Shown here: positions 9,601-17,003 of the stretch, in pieces
Layout: each line of letters starts with the position of its first letter
Position numbering within the stretch: position 1 is the stretch's first letter
Assembly (NCBI RefSeq): GCF_028330765.1
Contig: NZ_JAQMTY010000196.1
Span: forward strand, 1 to 37,241
Origin: Spirulina subsalsa CS-330
Lineage (GTDB): Bacteria > Cyanobacteriota > Cyanobacteriia > Cyanobacteriales > Spirulinaceae
Direction of reading: 5' to 3'
DNA: 37,241 nucleotides
The notes under the pieces: generated by a model
Database searches by the model: none
What the model was told of the DNA's origin: nothing
Seen by the model: only the letters and a program-made list of their open reading frames with translations
Program-made: the position numbers and the translations under genes

Positions 9601-10370
9601 TGCTCGAACACTAGGCCATCGATCCCCAACATGGCATTAATCTCAGCCGCCGACACCGTCGGAATCCCTGTGAAATCATCCGCATCCAAGGATGCGATCG
9701 CTGGTTCCGATGACTCCATCGCCGCTGGTGGGATCAATGTATCGTAGTCCGCCGCCAACAGATCCAACTCCGTGGCATCATCATGACCCTCCTCCTGAGG
9801 CGATCGCCCAATATTGAAGGTATCCACCAACAAATCCATCACATCATTAATCTCCCGATCCGAGATATCCGCCTCCACAGGAGACAGATCATCAGCCGGG
9901 GCAGATTCCGGTGTAGGCGTTACCACGGTGGGCGGTGGCGGTGATGCTGCGGTGTGGGGAGTGGCATCATCCTCCGTTGCCGCCGCTGCTGAGGGAGACT
10001 GAGCAGAGGAATCAATCGGCTGAAACTTGCTAATCCGTTGGGTTAACGTCGCGGCGGCATCGTCGTCAATGGTTTCCACATCATCAGGGTCACGACCCAG
10101 CGATCGCGAATCATGGTGGGTCAACAGTTCATCCAAATCGATCAGCAACCCTTTAAAGAGATCCTCTGTGATCTCCAAATCATCCGATGGCGGGTCTTGG
10201 GAATCTGGGATCGGCTGGCTCACCGGCTCCACCGGGGGGCGAGCAGCCTCAGGGGACGATGGCGGCACGGACAATGGCTGCTCTGTCTCAGTGGAGTCTT
10301 CCCACGGATCAGGAATTGGAGCAAACTCGTGAGGGGAGTGATCCGAGTTGGAATATTGTTCAGAACTCAT
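6654..10370 (-). CDS. large cytoplasm-to-cell-wall anchor: acidic disordered arm, helical repeats, roadblock/longin-like domain, TM, BON, OmpA-like domain
   Basis: 1238 residues from ATG 10370, preceded by GGTGGG; an alternative in-frame TTG lies at 10397. Residues 1-610 are acidic, rich in Pro, Glu, Asp and Ser and probably disordered. A short coiled coil (about 612-639, ARLEDKVAALEKQ) follows, then three or four roughly 24-30-residue helical repeats (about 655-775, such as RDAIATSLGPTIGRAIKNQI). Residues 812-925 have the strand-helix-strand pattern of a roadblock/longin-like domain (AIFLIHKASGLVIAEL, a helix NMVAGMLTAIRSFVND, IILEVAGYCYLAVVVKG). One membrane helix spans about 958-983, then BON-like domains (about 988-1120) and a C-terminal OmpA-like domain (1129-1238). 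Asp1170 and Arg1185 are spaced like the OmpA residues that bind diaminopimelate of peptidoglycan. No signal peptide is seen, so the N-terminal 957 residues should be cytoplasmic and the C-terminus periplasmic. It probably tethers the adjacent GTPase to the wall. Confidence 0.85.
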   Translation of the reverse strand: MSSEQYSNSDHSPHEFAPIPDPWEDSTETEQPLSVPPSSPEAARPPVEPVSQPIPDSQDPPSDDLEITEDLFKGLLIDLDELLTHHDSRSLGRDPDDVETIDDDAAATLTQRISKFQPIDSSAQSPSAAAATEDDATPHTAASPPPPTVVTPTPESAPADDLSPVEADISDREINDVMDLLVDTFNIGRSPQEEGHDDATELDLLAADYDTLIPPAAMESSEPAIASLDADDFTGIPTVSAAEINAMLGIDGLVFEQTQGNGDENGHAGEPSDVAQERTEPDPPPEPTAVEERDHTTSTPPPEPEPEATPEPETLAPIELEDSTAAEERDRPVSDAPPAPVAHLDNPTPEAIAPEAPDPTPEAIASEASEELDGFEANEIPPATPKSFEEEIEYALQDFAAMILPNEVDTPSLQNGQSQPRDRASASRVQSLEAELEQQLRELMNPSPPTTPPAAAPTPPVRKRVLRKPPPPPPRRPQSSPKASPTPSQPSAEASLAELFRAPSDTIQDPLKDIRQFLLDNNPPPTPKTAKPEPESHEADADPIVWPDPDELLASLGLASSESPPPRESEATPDPQPPEIAPPPEVSPAAASNPPLDEPAPLAASNPPLDEAIAIEEGALARLEDKVAALEKQVYEPTDMINPLVPLMVQLLKMKVGTSQDMVRAMATPILDEMITERAHENRDAMAKALGDLVPLAIEQQIQHNPKRIAKAIGPEVASAIQEQVRLERDAIATSLGPTIGRAIKNQIELERDSMVDALYPVIGSTVSRYMGEAIHAINAKVETAFSVDGLTRKVRARMQGVSEAELILQESIPVTVQAIFLIHKASGLVIAELQPEHEHHLESNMVAGMLTAIRSFVNDCIAQTGTISELSEIEYGDSRIILEVAGYCYLAVVVKGSPTAAFVKKIRKTLAGLLQQYGTLIEEFDGDPDTVPEELSANLAKLGQSTVQKQKRGSPKTLLVLVGAIAALIVMPWLYFQVRGFFNHRLSSQITAAMTAELDGVAYTPLVSEVEGKAVSLSGRVPSEQFKERAGAIAQDLAPHRTVENNIQIVAAPPDPVNVATMIQTVTALLNRYPGVDIRASYHPDGVVLTGSYRDRGDRQDILEAFKALPGIPQVDADDLLPQALAGRIYFDRDSAEINATEIADKIVPISEFLRNNPDLRVRITGHVDESGERNQNRELSFQRAAVVKDAIAAQGIDPDRLEEATTLEAPPGVTKTEAAWLSRCARFELITPEAES

Positions 10371-10515
10371 ACCCACCATAGTGTTTGGCAAAAACAATAG
10401 CGTCGTGATATCGCCAAAGGCTCAACATCATTAAGCTACGTTCATGGTAGTGGAGAAGTTTCACTAGCGACAAGCAAAATATTTAGAGGTATAGCGGCGT
10501 GAATCTGGCATCTAC

Positions 10516-10542
10516 GGGGATCGGGCACTGGCATTGATCCCC
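10516..10542 (-). terminator. stem-loop between TPR and OmpA-type genes
   Basis: GGGGATC (10516-10522) and GATCCCC (10536-10542) form a 7-bp stem with a 13-base loop, about 30 bases past the TPR gene stop on the minus strand. A second small inverted pair, GGTTG and CAACC, lies between it and that stop. No U-run follows, so this is a candidate attenuator or processing site, not a certain terminator. The rest of 10371-10573 shows nothing I recognise. Confidence 0.35.
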
Positions 10543-10573
10543 TGGGTTGCAACATTCGATCAACCCGCGTGGC

Positions 10574-11101
10574 TTAACTCAACCACCATAAACTACCGAG
10601 AATCACCAGAATCAGCACCAATGCCACCCCCACAAATTGATTATCTTGGGTATTGACTTGGCTGAGGTCGATCTCTTCAATGACGGGTTTTTGGGCCCGT
10701 TTCCGGTCATTCTCCGTTTTGGGGGGGACGTAGCGATCGCGCCGCTCACTATCGGATAAATTCGCCAAATCCGGGATCTCCGTCATCCATTCCTTCGGAC
10801 GTTGCAACACCGGAGCACGCAAAATATAGAGCAAGTTTTTCGCCTGCTGTTTAATCAAGGGGGAAGGATGGAGCAGGAGCTTTTCACACCGCACGATCGC
10901 TTCTCGGTTTTCCCCCATCAATTGGTACGCATTCACCAGCCAGAGTTGAATCTCGCCCCCCTTCCGCGCCGTGGGATAACTCCGCGCCAAAGCCTGCTCA
11001 AACCATTCAATACTCTCAGCATACCGACCCCGCTCAAAGGCCCGCTCTCCCGCCGTCATCACCTGATCAATGGTCAATTTAGTGTGTGTGCGATCGTTCA
11101 T
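10574..11101 (-). CDS. TPR-repeat protein with C-terminal membrane anchor
   Basis: A 175-residue protein starting at ATG 11101, with GAGGGG (about 11108-11113) as ribosome binding site; a longer TTG start at 11107 would lie inside that site. Residues about 10-75 form two TPR-type helix pairs (AGERAFERGRYAESIEWFEQAL, then a helix with WLVNAYQLMGENREAIVRCEKLL). A charged, probably flexible linker follows (about 115-145), and the C-terminus is one hydrophobic helix (FVGVALVLILVILGSLWWLS, about 156-175). It should be a tail-anchored membrane protein with its TPR domain in the cytoplasm. TPRs bind other proteins; a partner is not shown by sequence. It lies on the same strand 203 bases upstream of the OmpA-type gene, so it may belong to the same signalling module, and is divergent from the membrane adenylate cyclase. 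Confidence 0.8.
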   Translation of the reverse strand: MNDRTHTKLTIDQVMTAGERAFERGRYAESIEWFEQALARSYPTARKGGEIQLWLVNAYQLMGENREAIVRCEKLLLHPSPLIKQQAKNLLYILRAPVLQRPKEWMTEIPDLANLSDSERRDRYVPPKTENDRKRAQKPVIEEIDLSQVNTQDNQFVGVALVLILVILGSLWWLS

Positions 11102-11252
11102 CCTCAACCCCTCGCTTAATCTCCCTGAATTGTGATGATTTCCATAATCTTGCTAGATACCATAACAGATTCACCCAGAGGGACAGGTCGCACGGATTCT
11201 AGCCGACAATAGGTGGAAGAAGACAATAACCCCTCTGTTTTGCTGCACTTCC

Positions 11253-12656
11253 ATGGCTTACCCCGCATTGCTCACCTTCCTATCCCGCACCCTGCGCCGG
11301 ATTTTGAGTGCCCTAGAACAGCGATCGCTCGCCCCCGATCACACCTATGAGCAATGGCAATACAGCTTTTTTCGGCGGCGGCTGTTTCTGGTGTTCGCCA
11401 TTTCCCTGACCATTCTGTTTTGCATGACCACGCCCCGATTTGTGCAGAACATGATCACCGGTCAGCCCCTCCCCGGCTGGTGGTTTACGGATCTTTGGGT
11501 TGAAGTTAGCTTAATTACGAACCTCATTTTGCTGCGGTTGAGCCACCAAAATTGGCAGATTAATCTCATTTTTCTCGGCTATTCTGGCTCGATTAACCTG
11601 GTGGAACAACTGGCCGAAGCGGCCATGGGGGGGCGGCAATTTGATATTTTAGATGACTTTTTTAACTGGGTGCTGGTCTTCTTTTTGCAATCCACCTTGA
11701 TTCCGGTGCGGTGGCAGTTGCATTGTTTATGTCATATCCTCACCTATGGCCTATATTTTGCGATTAAATGTGCGTTTGCGATCGTCACCGGACGGATGGT
11801 GATGTGGTATCCGGAAGAATGGACTTCGCCGCCGAGTTGGATTTTTACGCTGAGTATGGTGTCCTTTGTGGCGACGCTGTCGGTGTATTTATTTGAACGC
11901 ACGGCCAAAGCAGAATTTGCAGCCCAAACGGAAATTCGCCGCGCTTATCAAAAACTCACCATTGAACAGGAGCGATCGGAAGGGTTGTTGCGCAATATTT
12001 TGCCCGATCGCATCGCTTGCCGCCTCAAAAATGACCACCAAACGATCGCCGATACCTTTGCCGATACGACGGTTCTATTTGCGGATATTGTGGGGTTTAC
12101 GGAGCTATCGAGTCAGATTTCCGCCCATGATCTCGTTGAACTGTTGAACAGTATTTTTTCGCGATTTGATCAGCTTGCGGCCCACCATAATCTAGAGAAA
12201 ATTAAAACCATTGGGGATGCCTATTTAGTCGTGGCCGGTTTACCCAATCCCCGCGAGGATCATAGTGACGTGATGGCAGAAATGGCCCTAGATATGCAGC
12301 GGGTTTTAGTGGAGTTGAATGGGGAAACGGGACGGGATTTAAGTTTGCGGATTGGGATTCATGCCGGGACGGTGGTGGCGGGGGTGATTGGCTTGACGAA
12401 GTTTGCCTATGATATTTGGGGGGATACGGTGAACACGGCAAGTCGGATGGAATCCCATGGTGTGCCGGGAAAAATTCAAGTTTCGGAGGTGGTGTATCGT
12501 CAGTTGGCGGCGCGTTACGATCTTGAAGCACGGGGGATGATCGCGATTAAAGGGAAAGGCGAGATGATGACGTATTTTTTACGATCGCGCCGCCATGAGT
12601 TGCCCCCCGCTGCCGCTCCCCAAATTGCTCCGCCCCAATCTTTACATCACGAATGA
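11253..12656 (+). CDS. membrane-bound class III adenylate cyclase
   Basis: 467 residues. The N-terminal half is a membrane domain with about five hydrophobic segments between residues 40 and 218 (for example RLFLVFAISLTILFCM and WIFTLSMVSFVATLSVYLF). A signalling helix follows (QKLTIEQERSEGLLRNILPDRIACRLK), then a cytoplasmic class III cyclase domain (about 265-445). Asp278 and Asp322 are the metal ligands, Lys318 and Asp387 the adenine-selecting pair, and Asn394 and Arg398 the transition-state residues, so cAMP synthesis is expected. The catalytic part closely resembles the soluble cyclase at 2039-4111, including the helix before it (ILPxxIAxRLK), while the sensory half differs. The start is the first ATG after a 145-base gap that also serves the divergent TPR gene. 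Its stop overlaps the next gene's ATG in an ATGA, which suggests coupled translation. Confidence 0.92.
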   Translation: MAYPALLTFLSRTLRRILSALEQRSLAPDHTYEQWQYSFFRRRLFLVFAISLTILFCMTTPRFVQNMITGQPLPGWWFTDLWVEVSLITNLILLRLSHQNWQINLIFLGYSGSINLVEQLAEAAMGGRQFDILDDFFNWVLVFFLQSTLIPVRWQLHCLCHILTYGLYFAIKCAFAIVTGRMVMWYPEEWTSPPSWIFTLSMVSFVATLSVYLFERTAKAEFAAQTEIRRAYQKLTIEQERSEGLLRNILPDRIACRLKNDHQTIADTFADTTVLFADIVGFTELSSQISAHDLVELLNSIFSRFDQLAAHHNLEKIKTIGDAYLVVAGLPNPREDHSDVMAEMALDMQRVLVELNGETGRDLSLRIGIHAGTVVAGVIGLTKFAYDIWGDTVNTASRMESHGVPGKIQVSEVVYRQLAARYDLEARGMIAIKGKGEMMTYFLRSRRHELPPAAAPQIAPPQSLHHE

Positions 12657-13546
12657 ATTCTCTCTTACAATTTCAACCGCCGGGCTTTGGCCCCCGCACG
12701 ATCGCCACCTCCCTCGGTGCGATGACCTACTACACCCAAACCGGGGCCCCCTGGCCACGCGACGGCCAGCGATCGCCCCTCCTGTTTCTCCATAGTTTCG
12801 GCGGGGGTGCGTCGGCCTATGAATGGTCGCAGGTATATAGCGCCCTGGCGATGGACTATGAAATCATCGCGCCGGATCTTGTGGGGTGGGGGGCATCGAG
12901 TCGCCCGGAACGGCGCTACAGTCCGGCAGATTACGAGGGGATGATCCTCGCATTGATCGCGGCGGTAACGACCGAACCGATCGCGATCGCCGCCTCTTCA
13001 ATCACAGGCGCTTTGGCGGTGCGGGTGGCAAATCAAGCCCCGGCACAGGTGCGATCGCTGTTCCTTGTCTGTCCGTCGGGGTTTCGGGATTTTGCCGAGG
13101 CCAGCCCGCGCCGCCTGCCCGTCGAGGTGATCAACCTCCCCGGTCTTGACCAATTGCTTTACACCCTCGGCGCAACGACGGAATGGGCGGTGCGCAATGC
13201 CTTGGAAAATTTTCTCTTTGCCGATCGCGATCGCATCACCCCGGAAATGGTGGCCGCCTACCTCACCGCTGCGACTCAACCCCGCGCCGATGTGGCCGCC
13301 CTCGCCTTTTTACGCGGCGATCTTTACTTCGATTTAGCCGCCGATATCCCCGCCCTCACCGTCCCTACTACCTTTGTCTGGGGGGCGCGATCGCGCTTCA
13401 GCCCCGTCGCGATCGGTCGTCGTTTGGCCGCCTTGAATCCGGGGGCGATCGCCGCCCTGCACACCATCCCCAAGACCGGCGTGCTGCCCCACCTCGAACA
13501 GCCCAGCCTCGTCGCCGCTCTCCTCCGCTCCTGGCTCACCGCCTGA
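12653..13546 (+). CDS. alpha/beta-fold hydrolase with altered catalytic residues
   Basis: A 297-residue alpha/beta hydrolase. The oxyanion region is LLFLHSFGGGASAYEW (about 43-58), followed by IIAPDLVGWGASSRP. The nucleophile elbow is ASSIT with Ser116 in place of the usual GxSxG, so both flanking glycines are replaced. At the usual acid position the protein reads WGARSRFSP where active enzymes normally have Gx(x)D, and a His is present near the end (LPHLEQP). It may use other residues or have lost hydrolase activity; this is inference from eye alignment. No signal peptide is seen, so it should be cytoplasmic. The ATG overlaps the stop of the membrane cyclase gene by ATGA, so the two are almost certainly co-transcribed. 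The substrate is unknown. Confidence 0.85.
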   Translation: MNSLLQFQPPGFGPRTIATSLGAMTYYTQTGAPWPRDGQRSPLLFLHSFGGGASAYEWSQVYSALAMDYEIIAPDLVGWGASSRPERRYSPADYEGMILALIAAVTTEPIAIAASSITGALAVRVANQAPAQVRSLFLVCPSGFRDFAEASPRRLPVEVINLPGLDQLLYTLGATTEWAVRNALENFLFADRDRITPEMVAAYLTAATQPRADVAALAFLRGDLYFDLAADIPALTVPTTFVWGARSRFSPVAIGRRLAALNPGAIAALHTIPKTGVLPHLEQPSLVAALLRSWLTA

Positions 13547-13671
13547 TCTTGCGATGATCCCCGCGTCCCTGAGATGGTGCGATCGCCCCAAACAACGGCG
13601 ACCGCCCTAAAGAGCGATCGCCGGAGTCAAAAAAAGCAAAGGATGAATCTTAAACGGGGGGGGATATCGCC

Positions 13672-13851
13672 TTAGCGATCGCAACCCGCACCGACGGCCT
13701 GACGAGATTTCAGGGTTTGCAACTGCTGGATGAGCATTTCCACTTCGGCTTCGAGATGGAGATACTTTAACTGTTGATCAGGATTGTAGGCTCGGACATT
13801 AGCCTTCACGGCATCACTATCAAGCTGGGGTAAAGAGGCAGGTTGCATCAT
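13672..13851 (-). CDS. small 59-residue helical protein
   Basis: A short ORF with start ATGATG at 13846-13851 and stop TAA at 13672-13674. The product begins MMQPASLPQLDSDAVKANV and has an amphipathic segment QLKYLHLEAEVEMLIQQLQ with heptad spacing, likely a short coiled coil, and a tail with one Cys. The pattern recalls small conserved cyanobacterial proteins of unknown function, but I cannot name a family. It is a lone gene on the minus strand, convergent with the hydrolase gene. No strong ribosome binding site is visible. The coding sense is supported by the coherent helix; otherwise the evidence is modest. Confidence 0.5.
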   Translation of the reverse strand: MMQPASLPQLDSDAVKANVRAYNPDQQLKYLHLEAEVEMLIQQLQTLKSRQAVGAGCDR

Positions 13852-14232
13852 GTTTTAAAGTTAGTTATATATACTTACTCACACCATCATGGAATTGTAG
13901 CCTGAACTGTCTCATTCGTTGTAACAAATGTGGCGTTTTTAAAATTGGTTCTGAGAAAGATGGGAAACGATGCCAGGGCGATCGCGCCCTCTCCCCATCC
14001 CATCGAGATTTGAAGTCCTGATCAAACACCCAACGAAAAAAAATCACCCAGGCTGAAAGACAACGCGAGTCTTGTGGTATCTTCAGCACAGGCTACATCA
14101 GGTTACGATCGTCATCACCCTACTCTCCAAAACCGCCCTGAAACGCCGACCAACCGGGTGCAAACAGTTGGTGTTAGATTAATTTAAGCAAATTACCCAC
14201 TGACATTGAACGCGAGGAGAAGCGATCCTTAA
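13852..14232. other. intergenic region upstream of DUF3370 gene
   Basis: 381 bases without a convincing gene. A 74-codon open frame on the minus strand (13865-14089) has no recognisable motif and I do not call it. The only element I can support is a purine-rich ribosome binding site GAGGAGA at 14214-14220 for the next gene. I see no repeat or RNA gene. Confidence 0.5.
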
Positions 14233-15663
14233 ATGCTGCCATTGATGTATCCTGTTTTGCTCGCTCAAGCGCCCGCTGCCTTCGTATCCCCTGCACCGCC
14301 CGCACAACGCTATATAGTTGAACAGCAGGATGTTCGGCCCCTGCCGGGACAACTCGATAATGTTCCGGTCTTCAATAGCAACAGTCCAGAAGTCATCGAA
14401 AGTGCGGGTATCCTACTCTCCACCTTTCCCCGCAGCGGCACAACCCATCCCCAAGCCCACCTCAATCAACCCTTAGAGGGTCGTTTCGACTTTTTCTCCC
14501 ACCACATTTCTCGGCCCGCAGGGGAACGGCTCACCCTTTACCAAGGGGTGCTGGTTTACAATGCTTCGTCCCGTCCGGTCACGCTCCAGGTGCATCAAGC
14601 GGTGAGTTATCTTAACTCCCACGATGCCCCGTTCATTGACTTGCCCGCCCAACTCGAAGACCCCTATGGCTCGATTTATTCTGGGCCCGGATCTCGCCTC
14701 GCGGGGGATGTGATTCGTGGTGTTAATCAACCCTATTTTCCCAATCAACTGGTGCTCCGGCCGCGGGAACTGCGGATGTTAGTGGTGATGCCGATTCCGG
14801 TGAGTAGTGCGCGATCGACCTTGATGCGGCTTGAAAGTAGCGGGCCGGTGTATATGGCAAATTTGGCACTCTACGAAATGCCCGAATATACGTCCGTGCT
14901 CGATCTCAACGATCCCACCAATGAAGAACCTGTCACGAAAGTCACCTATAACCCGCCCACCATGCGGGATTGGCAAAATCTCTTAACCCAGGGACGATTG
15001 GCCACACCGCGCGATCGCGCCCCGTCCAATTCAACGGAACGCTATATCTATGGCCGTGTTGCCGGGATTTCTGTGGGATCAGAATGGAACGCCACCCTGA
15101 CCGATCAACCCAATGGCAACACCTTAACCATCCCCCAACCGGGCGAATCCTTTTCCTACCCCCTCAGTACCACCGACACCGGAACCCACGGCACGGAGCA
15201 AATTCAAAGTGCGCCGATGCTCGTGCGCTACTCCGATACGGCCCTGCGGGCCCATGGCAATTATGCGGTGCATTACAACCTCAAATTGCCCCTTCATAAC
15301 GATACAAACCGGACGCAAACGGTCTTTGTGACCGTCCAAACCCCGTTAAAGAAAAGTCATCTCGACGATCGCCTCGTGTTTCTCAATCCCCCGGAAGATC
15401 GGATCTTTTTCCGGGGTTCGGTTCGTCTCCGGTATCGGGATGATTTCGGTCGGGATCAAGAACGCTATTTTCATTTGGTGCAGAGGCAGGGACAACGGGC
15501 GGAACCGTTGATTGAGGTGCGTTTACGACCGGGCGATCGCCGCGATGTCCAAGTGGATTTCCTCTATCCTCCCGATGCTACGCCCCCCCAAGTGCTCACC
15601 GTCAGCACCCTAGGGCGGCGAAATTTAGCCATCGAATCGCCCGCCCCTAACCCGCCGCAATAG
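14233..15663 (+). CDS. secreted DUF3370-family protein
   Basis: 476 residues. The first 15 or so residues (MLPLMYPVLLAQAPA) are hydrophobic and end in a signal-peptidase-like AQA, so export is likely, although the hydrophobic stretch is short. The body matches the DUF3370 pattern seen in cyanobacteria: an N-terminal segment with the QQDVRPLPGQLDNVPVFNSN region, then beta-rich domains with GRFDFFSHHISRP, LYQGVLVYNASSRPVTL and FPNQLVLRPRELRMLVVMP. The biochemical function of the family is not known to me; envelope or extracellular location is the reasonable guess. The start is the ATG 12 bases after GAGGAGA. The next gene, a glycosyltransferase on the same strand, starts 42 bases later, so they may share a transcript. 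Confidence 0.85.
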   Translation: MLPLMYPVLLAQAPAAFVSPAPPAQRYIVEQQDVRPLPGQLDNVPVFNSNSPEVIESAGILLSTFPRSGTTHPQAHLNQPLEGRFDFFSHHISRPAGERLTLYQGVLVYNASSRPVTLQVHQAVSYLNSHDAPFIDLPAQLEDPYGSIYSGPGSRLAGDVIRGVNQPYFPNQLVLRPRELRMLVVMPIPVSSARSTLMRLESSGPVYMANLALYEMPEYTSVLDLNDPTNEEPVTKVTYNPPTMRDWQNLLTQGRLATPRDRAPSNSTERYIYGRVAGISVGSEWNATLTDQPNGNTLTIPQPGESFSYPLSTTDTGTHGTEQIQSAPMLVRYSDTALRAHGNYAVHYNLKLPLHNDTNRTQTVFVTVQTPLKKSHLDDRLVFLNPPEDRIFFRGSVRLRYRDDFGRDQERYFHLVQRQGQRAEPLIEVRLRPGDRRDVQVDFLYPPDATPPQVLTVSTLGRRNLAIESPAPNPPQ

Positions 15664-15705
15664 CCGCGCCCTGTTCTCCCTCAACCTTGGCCGCTTGTTC
15701 TGCCC

Positions 15706-16836
15706 ATGCGTCAGATTCACCTCTGGGTTCCGAATATTTTTGAGTTTCGGGGTGGGATTCAGGCCTATTCTGGGTTTTTGCTCCAGGGTCTCCAAACGCA
15801 ATACCCCACCCTCACGATCCGGGTGTTTTTGAAGCACGATCGCACTCCTCCCGCTGCGGCCTCCAAGACCCATTTTCAAGGTGCAGGATGGTGGCCTCTT
15901 TGGATGCGTACCTGGGTCTATGGGCTGCAATTGCTGTGGGGTTGTGTGCGGCATCGTCCGGATCTGATTATTGCCACCCATACGAATTTTGCGCCGCTGG
16001 GGGTGATGGTTCAGCGGTGGTTGGGGGTGCGGTTTTGGGCGGTGGCCCATGGGATTGAGGTGTGGGGCTTGGGGGAGGGGGTGCTATTGCGGAGTTTGGC
16101 CCAAACGGAGCGGATTTTGGCGGTGAGTCACTATACCCGCGATCGCTTCCTCGCCGAACAACCCCACCTCGACCCGACGCGGATCACGGTGCTGCCGAAC
16201 ACCTTCGACAGCGATCGCTTTTATCCCGCCCCCAAACCGCCCGCGTTGCTGCAACAATACCGCCTGAAGCCAGAGCAGCCCGTGATCCTAACGGTGGCGC
16301 GGTTGGATGCAACCCAGGCCTATAAAGGCTATGACCAGATTTTGCGGGCATTGCCCCAGGTGCGCTCAGTGGTTCCGGCGGTGCGCTATGTGTTGGTGGG
16401 GAAGGGGAGCGATCGCGCCCGTGTGGAAGCGTTGATCGCACAGTTGGGGCTGGAGGAGGTGGTGATCTTGGCGGGGTTTGTGCCAGATCCGGCCTTGGTG
16501 GCCCATTATCACCTGTGCGATCTGTTTGCGATGCCCAGCCGGGGGGAGGGGTTTGGCATTGTCTATCTGGAGGCGATCGCCTGCGGAAAACCCACCCTAG
16601 GGGGCAATCAGGACGGGGCGATCGATGCGCTCAACGGGGGGGAGTTGGGGGTTTTGGTGAATCCTGATGATGTGGATGCGATCGCCCAAGCCATGATCCG
16701 CATCCTCACCCACACCGAACCCCATCCCCTGCTCTACAATCCCGCCGCCCTCCGCCAAGCCGTGATCAAAACCTACGGCTTTACAGCCTTTACGCACACG
16801 TTGGCGGCTCTGATCGAGGGGGCAAGGAGCGGATGA
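15706..16836 (+). CDS. GT4-type glycosyltransferase (GT-B fold)
   Basis: A 376-residue GT-B glycosyltransferase of the GT4 group. The N-terminal half holds the acceptor side with the glycine-rich loop FEFRGGIQAY and HGIEVWG. The C-terminal half carries the sugar-nucleotide side: ILTVARLDATQAYKGYD, YVLVGKGSDRARVE and the E(x7)E motif in EGFGIVYLEAIACGKP. Both halves are complete. It would transfer a sugar from a nucleotide-sugar donor to a lipid, polysaccharide or small-molecule acceptor in the cytoplasm; the acceptor cannot be told. No membrane segment is seen. It follows the DUF3370 gene on the same strand. Envelope polysaccharide synthesis is a reasonable but unproven setting. Confidence 0.9.
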   Translation: MRQIHLWVPNIFEFRGGIQAYSGFLLQGLQTQYPTLTIRVFLKHDRTPPAAASKTHFQGAGWWPLWMRTWVYGLQLLWGCVRHRPDLIIATHTNFAPLGVMVQRWLGVRFWAVAHGIEVWGLGEGVLLRSLAQTERILAVSHYTRDRFLAEQPHLDPTRITVLPNTFDSDRFYPAPKPPALLQQYRLKPEQPVILTVARLDATQAYKGYDQILRALPQVRSVVPAVRYVLVGKGSDRARVEALIAQLGLEEVVILAGFVPDPALVAHYHLCDLFAMPSRGEGFGIVYLEAIACGKPTLGGNQDGAIDALNGGELGVLVNPDDVDAIAQAMIRILTHTEPHPLLYNPAALRQAVIKTYGFTAFTHTLAALIEGARSG

Positions 16837-16862
16837 CGGTTAAATATTCAATCCAGTCTTGA

Positions 16863-16972
16863 GTAGTGTGAGCCTCTGGCTCACTGCTGCCAAATCCAGA
16901 ACAGCGAGCTAGAAGCTCGCACTACCGAGGATTCCAGGTCGGGTAGTGTGAGCCTCTGGCTCACTGCTGCCA
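16863..16972. repeat. cluster of stem-loop repeats (three units)
   Basis: Two 30-base direct repeats at 16863-16892 and 16943-16972 each contain the hairpin GTGAGCC-TCT-GGCTCAC. Between them lies a related unit in inverse orientation, with GCGAGCT-AGA-AGCTCGC and the end CACTAC. The stems differ at two positions but pairing is kept (compensatory changes). A fourth relative is at 22479-22501. They follow the glycosyltransferase and precede the stop of the convergent malic enzyme gene. Confidence 0.85.
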
Positions 16973-17003
16973 GTTCCAGGCTAGCCAGTTTCAGAGGGCG
17001 GGC

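Noticed and set aside
8527-9747. Several Gly-rich plus-strand ORFs of up to 259 codons
   Set aside because: They are antisense readings of the Pro-, Glu- and Ser-rich arm of the OmpA-type gene, whose reverse complement yields Gly-rich frames.
2039-12656. Cyclases as guanylate cyclases
   Set aside because: Both carry the Lys/Asp adenine-selecting pair, which favours ATP.
13865-14089. 74-codon minus-strand ORF
   Set aside because: No motif, no ribosome binding site and an unconvincing amino acid pattern; intergenic DNA is the simpler reading.
16863-16972. Possible CRISPR array
   Set aside because: Two direct copies with one inverted relative between them; no regular spacers and no cas genes.
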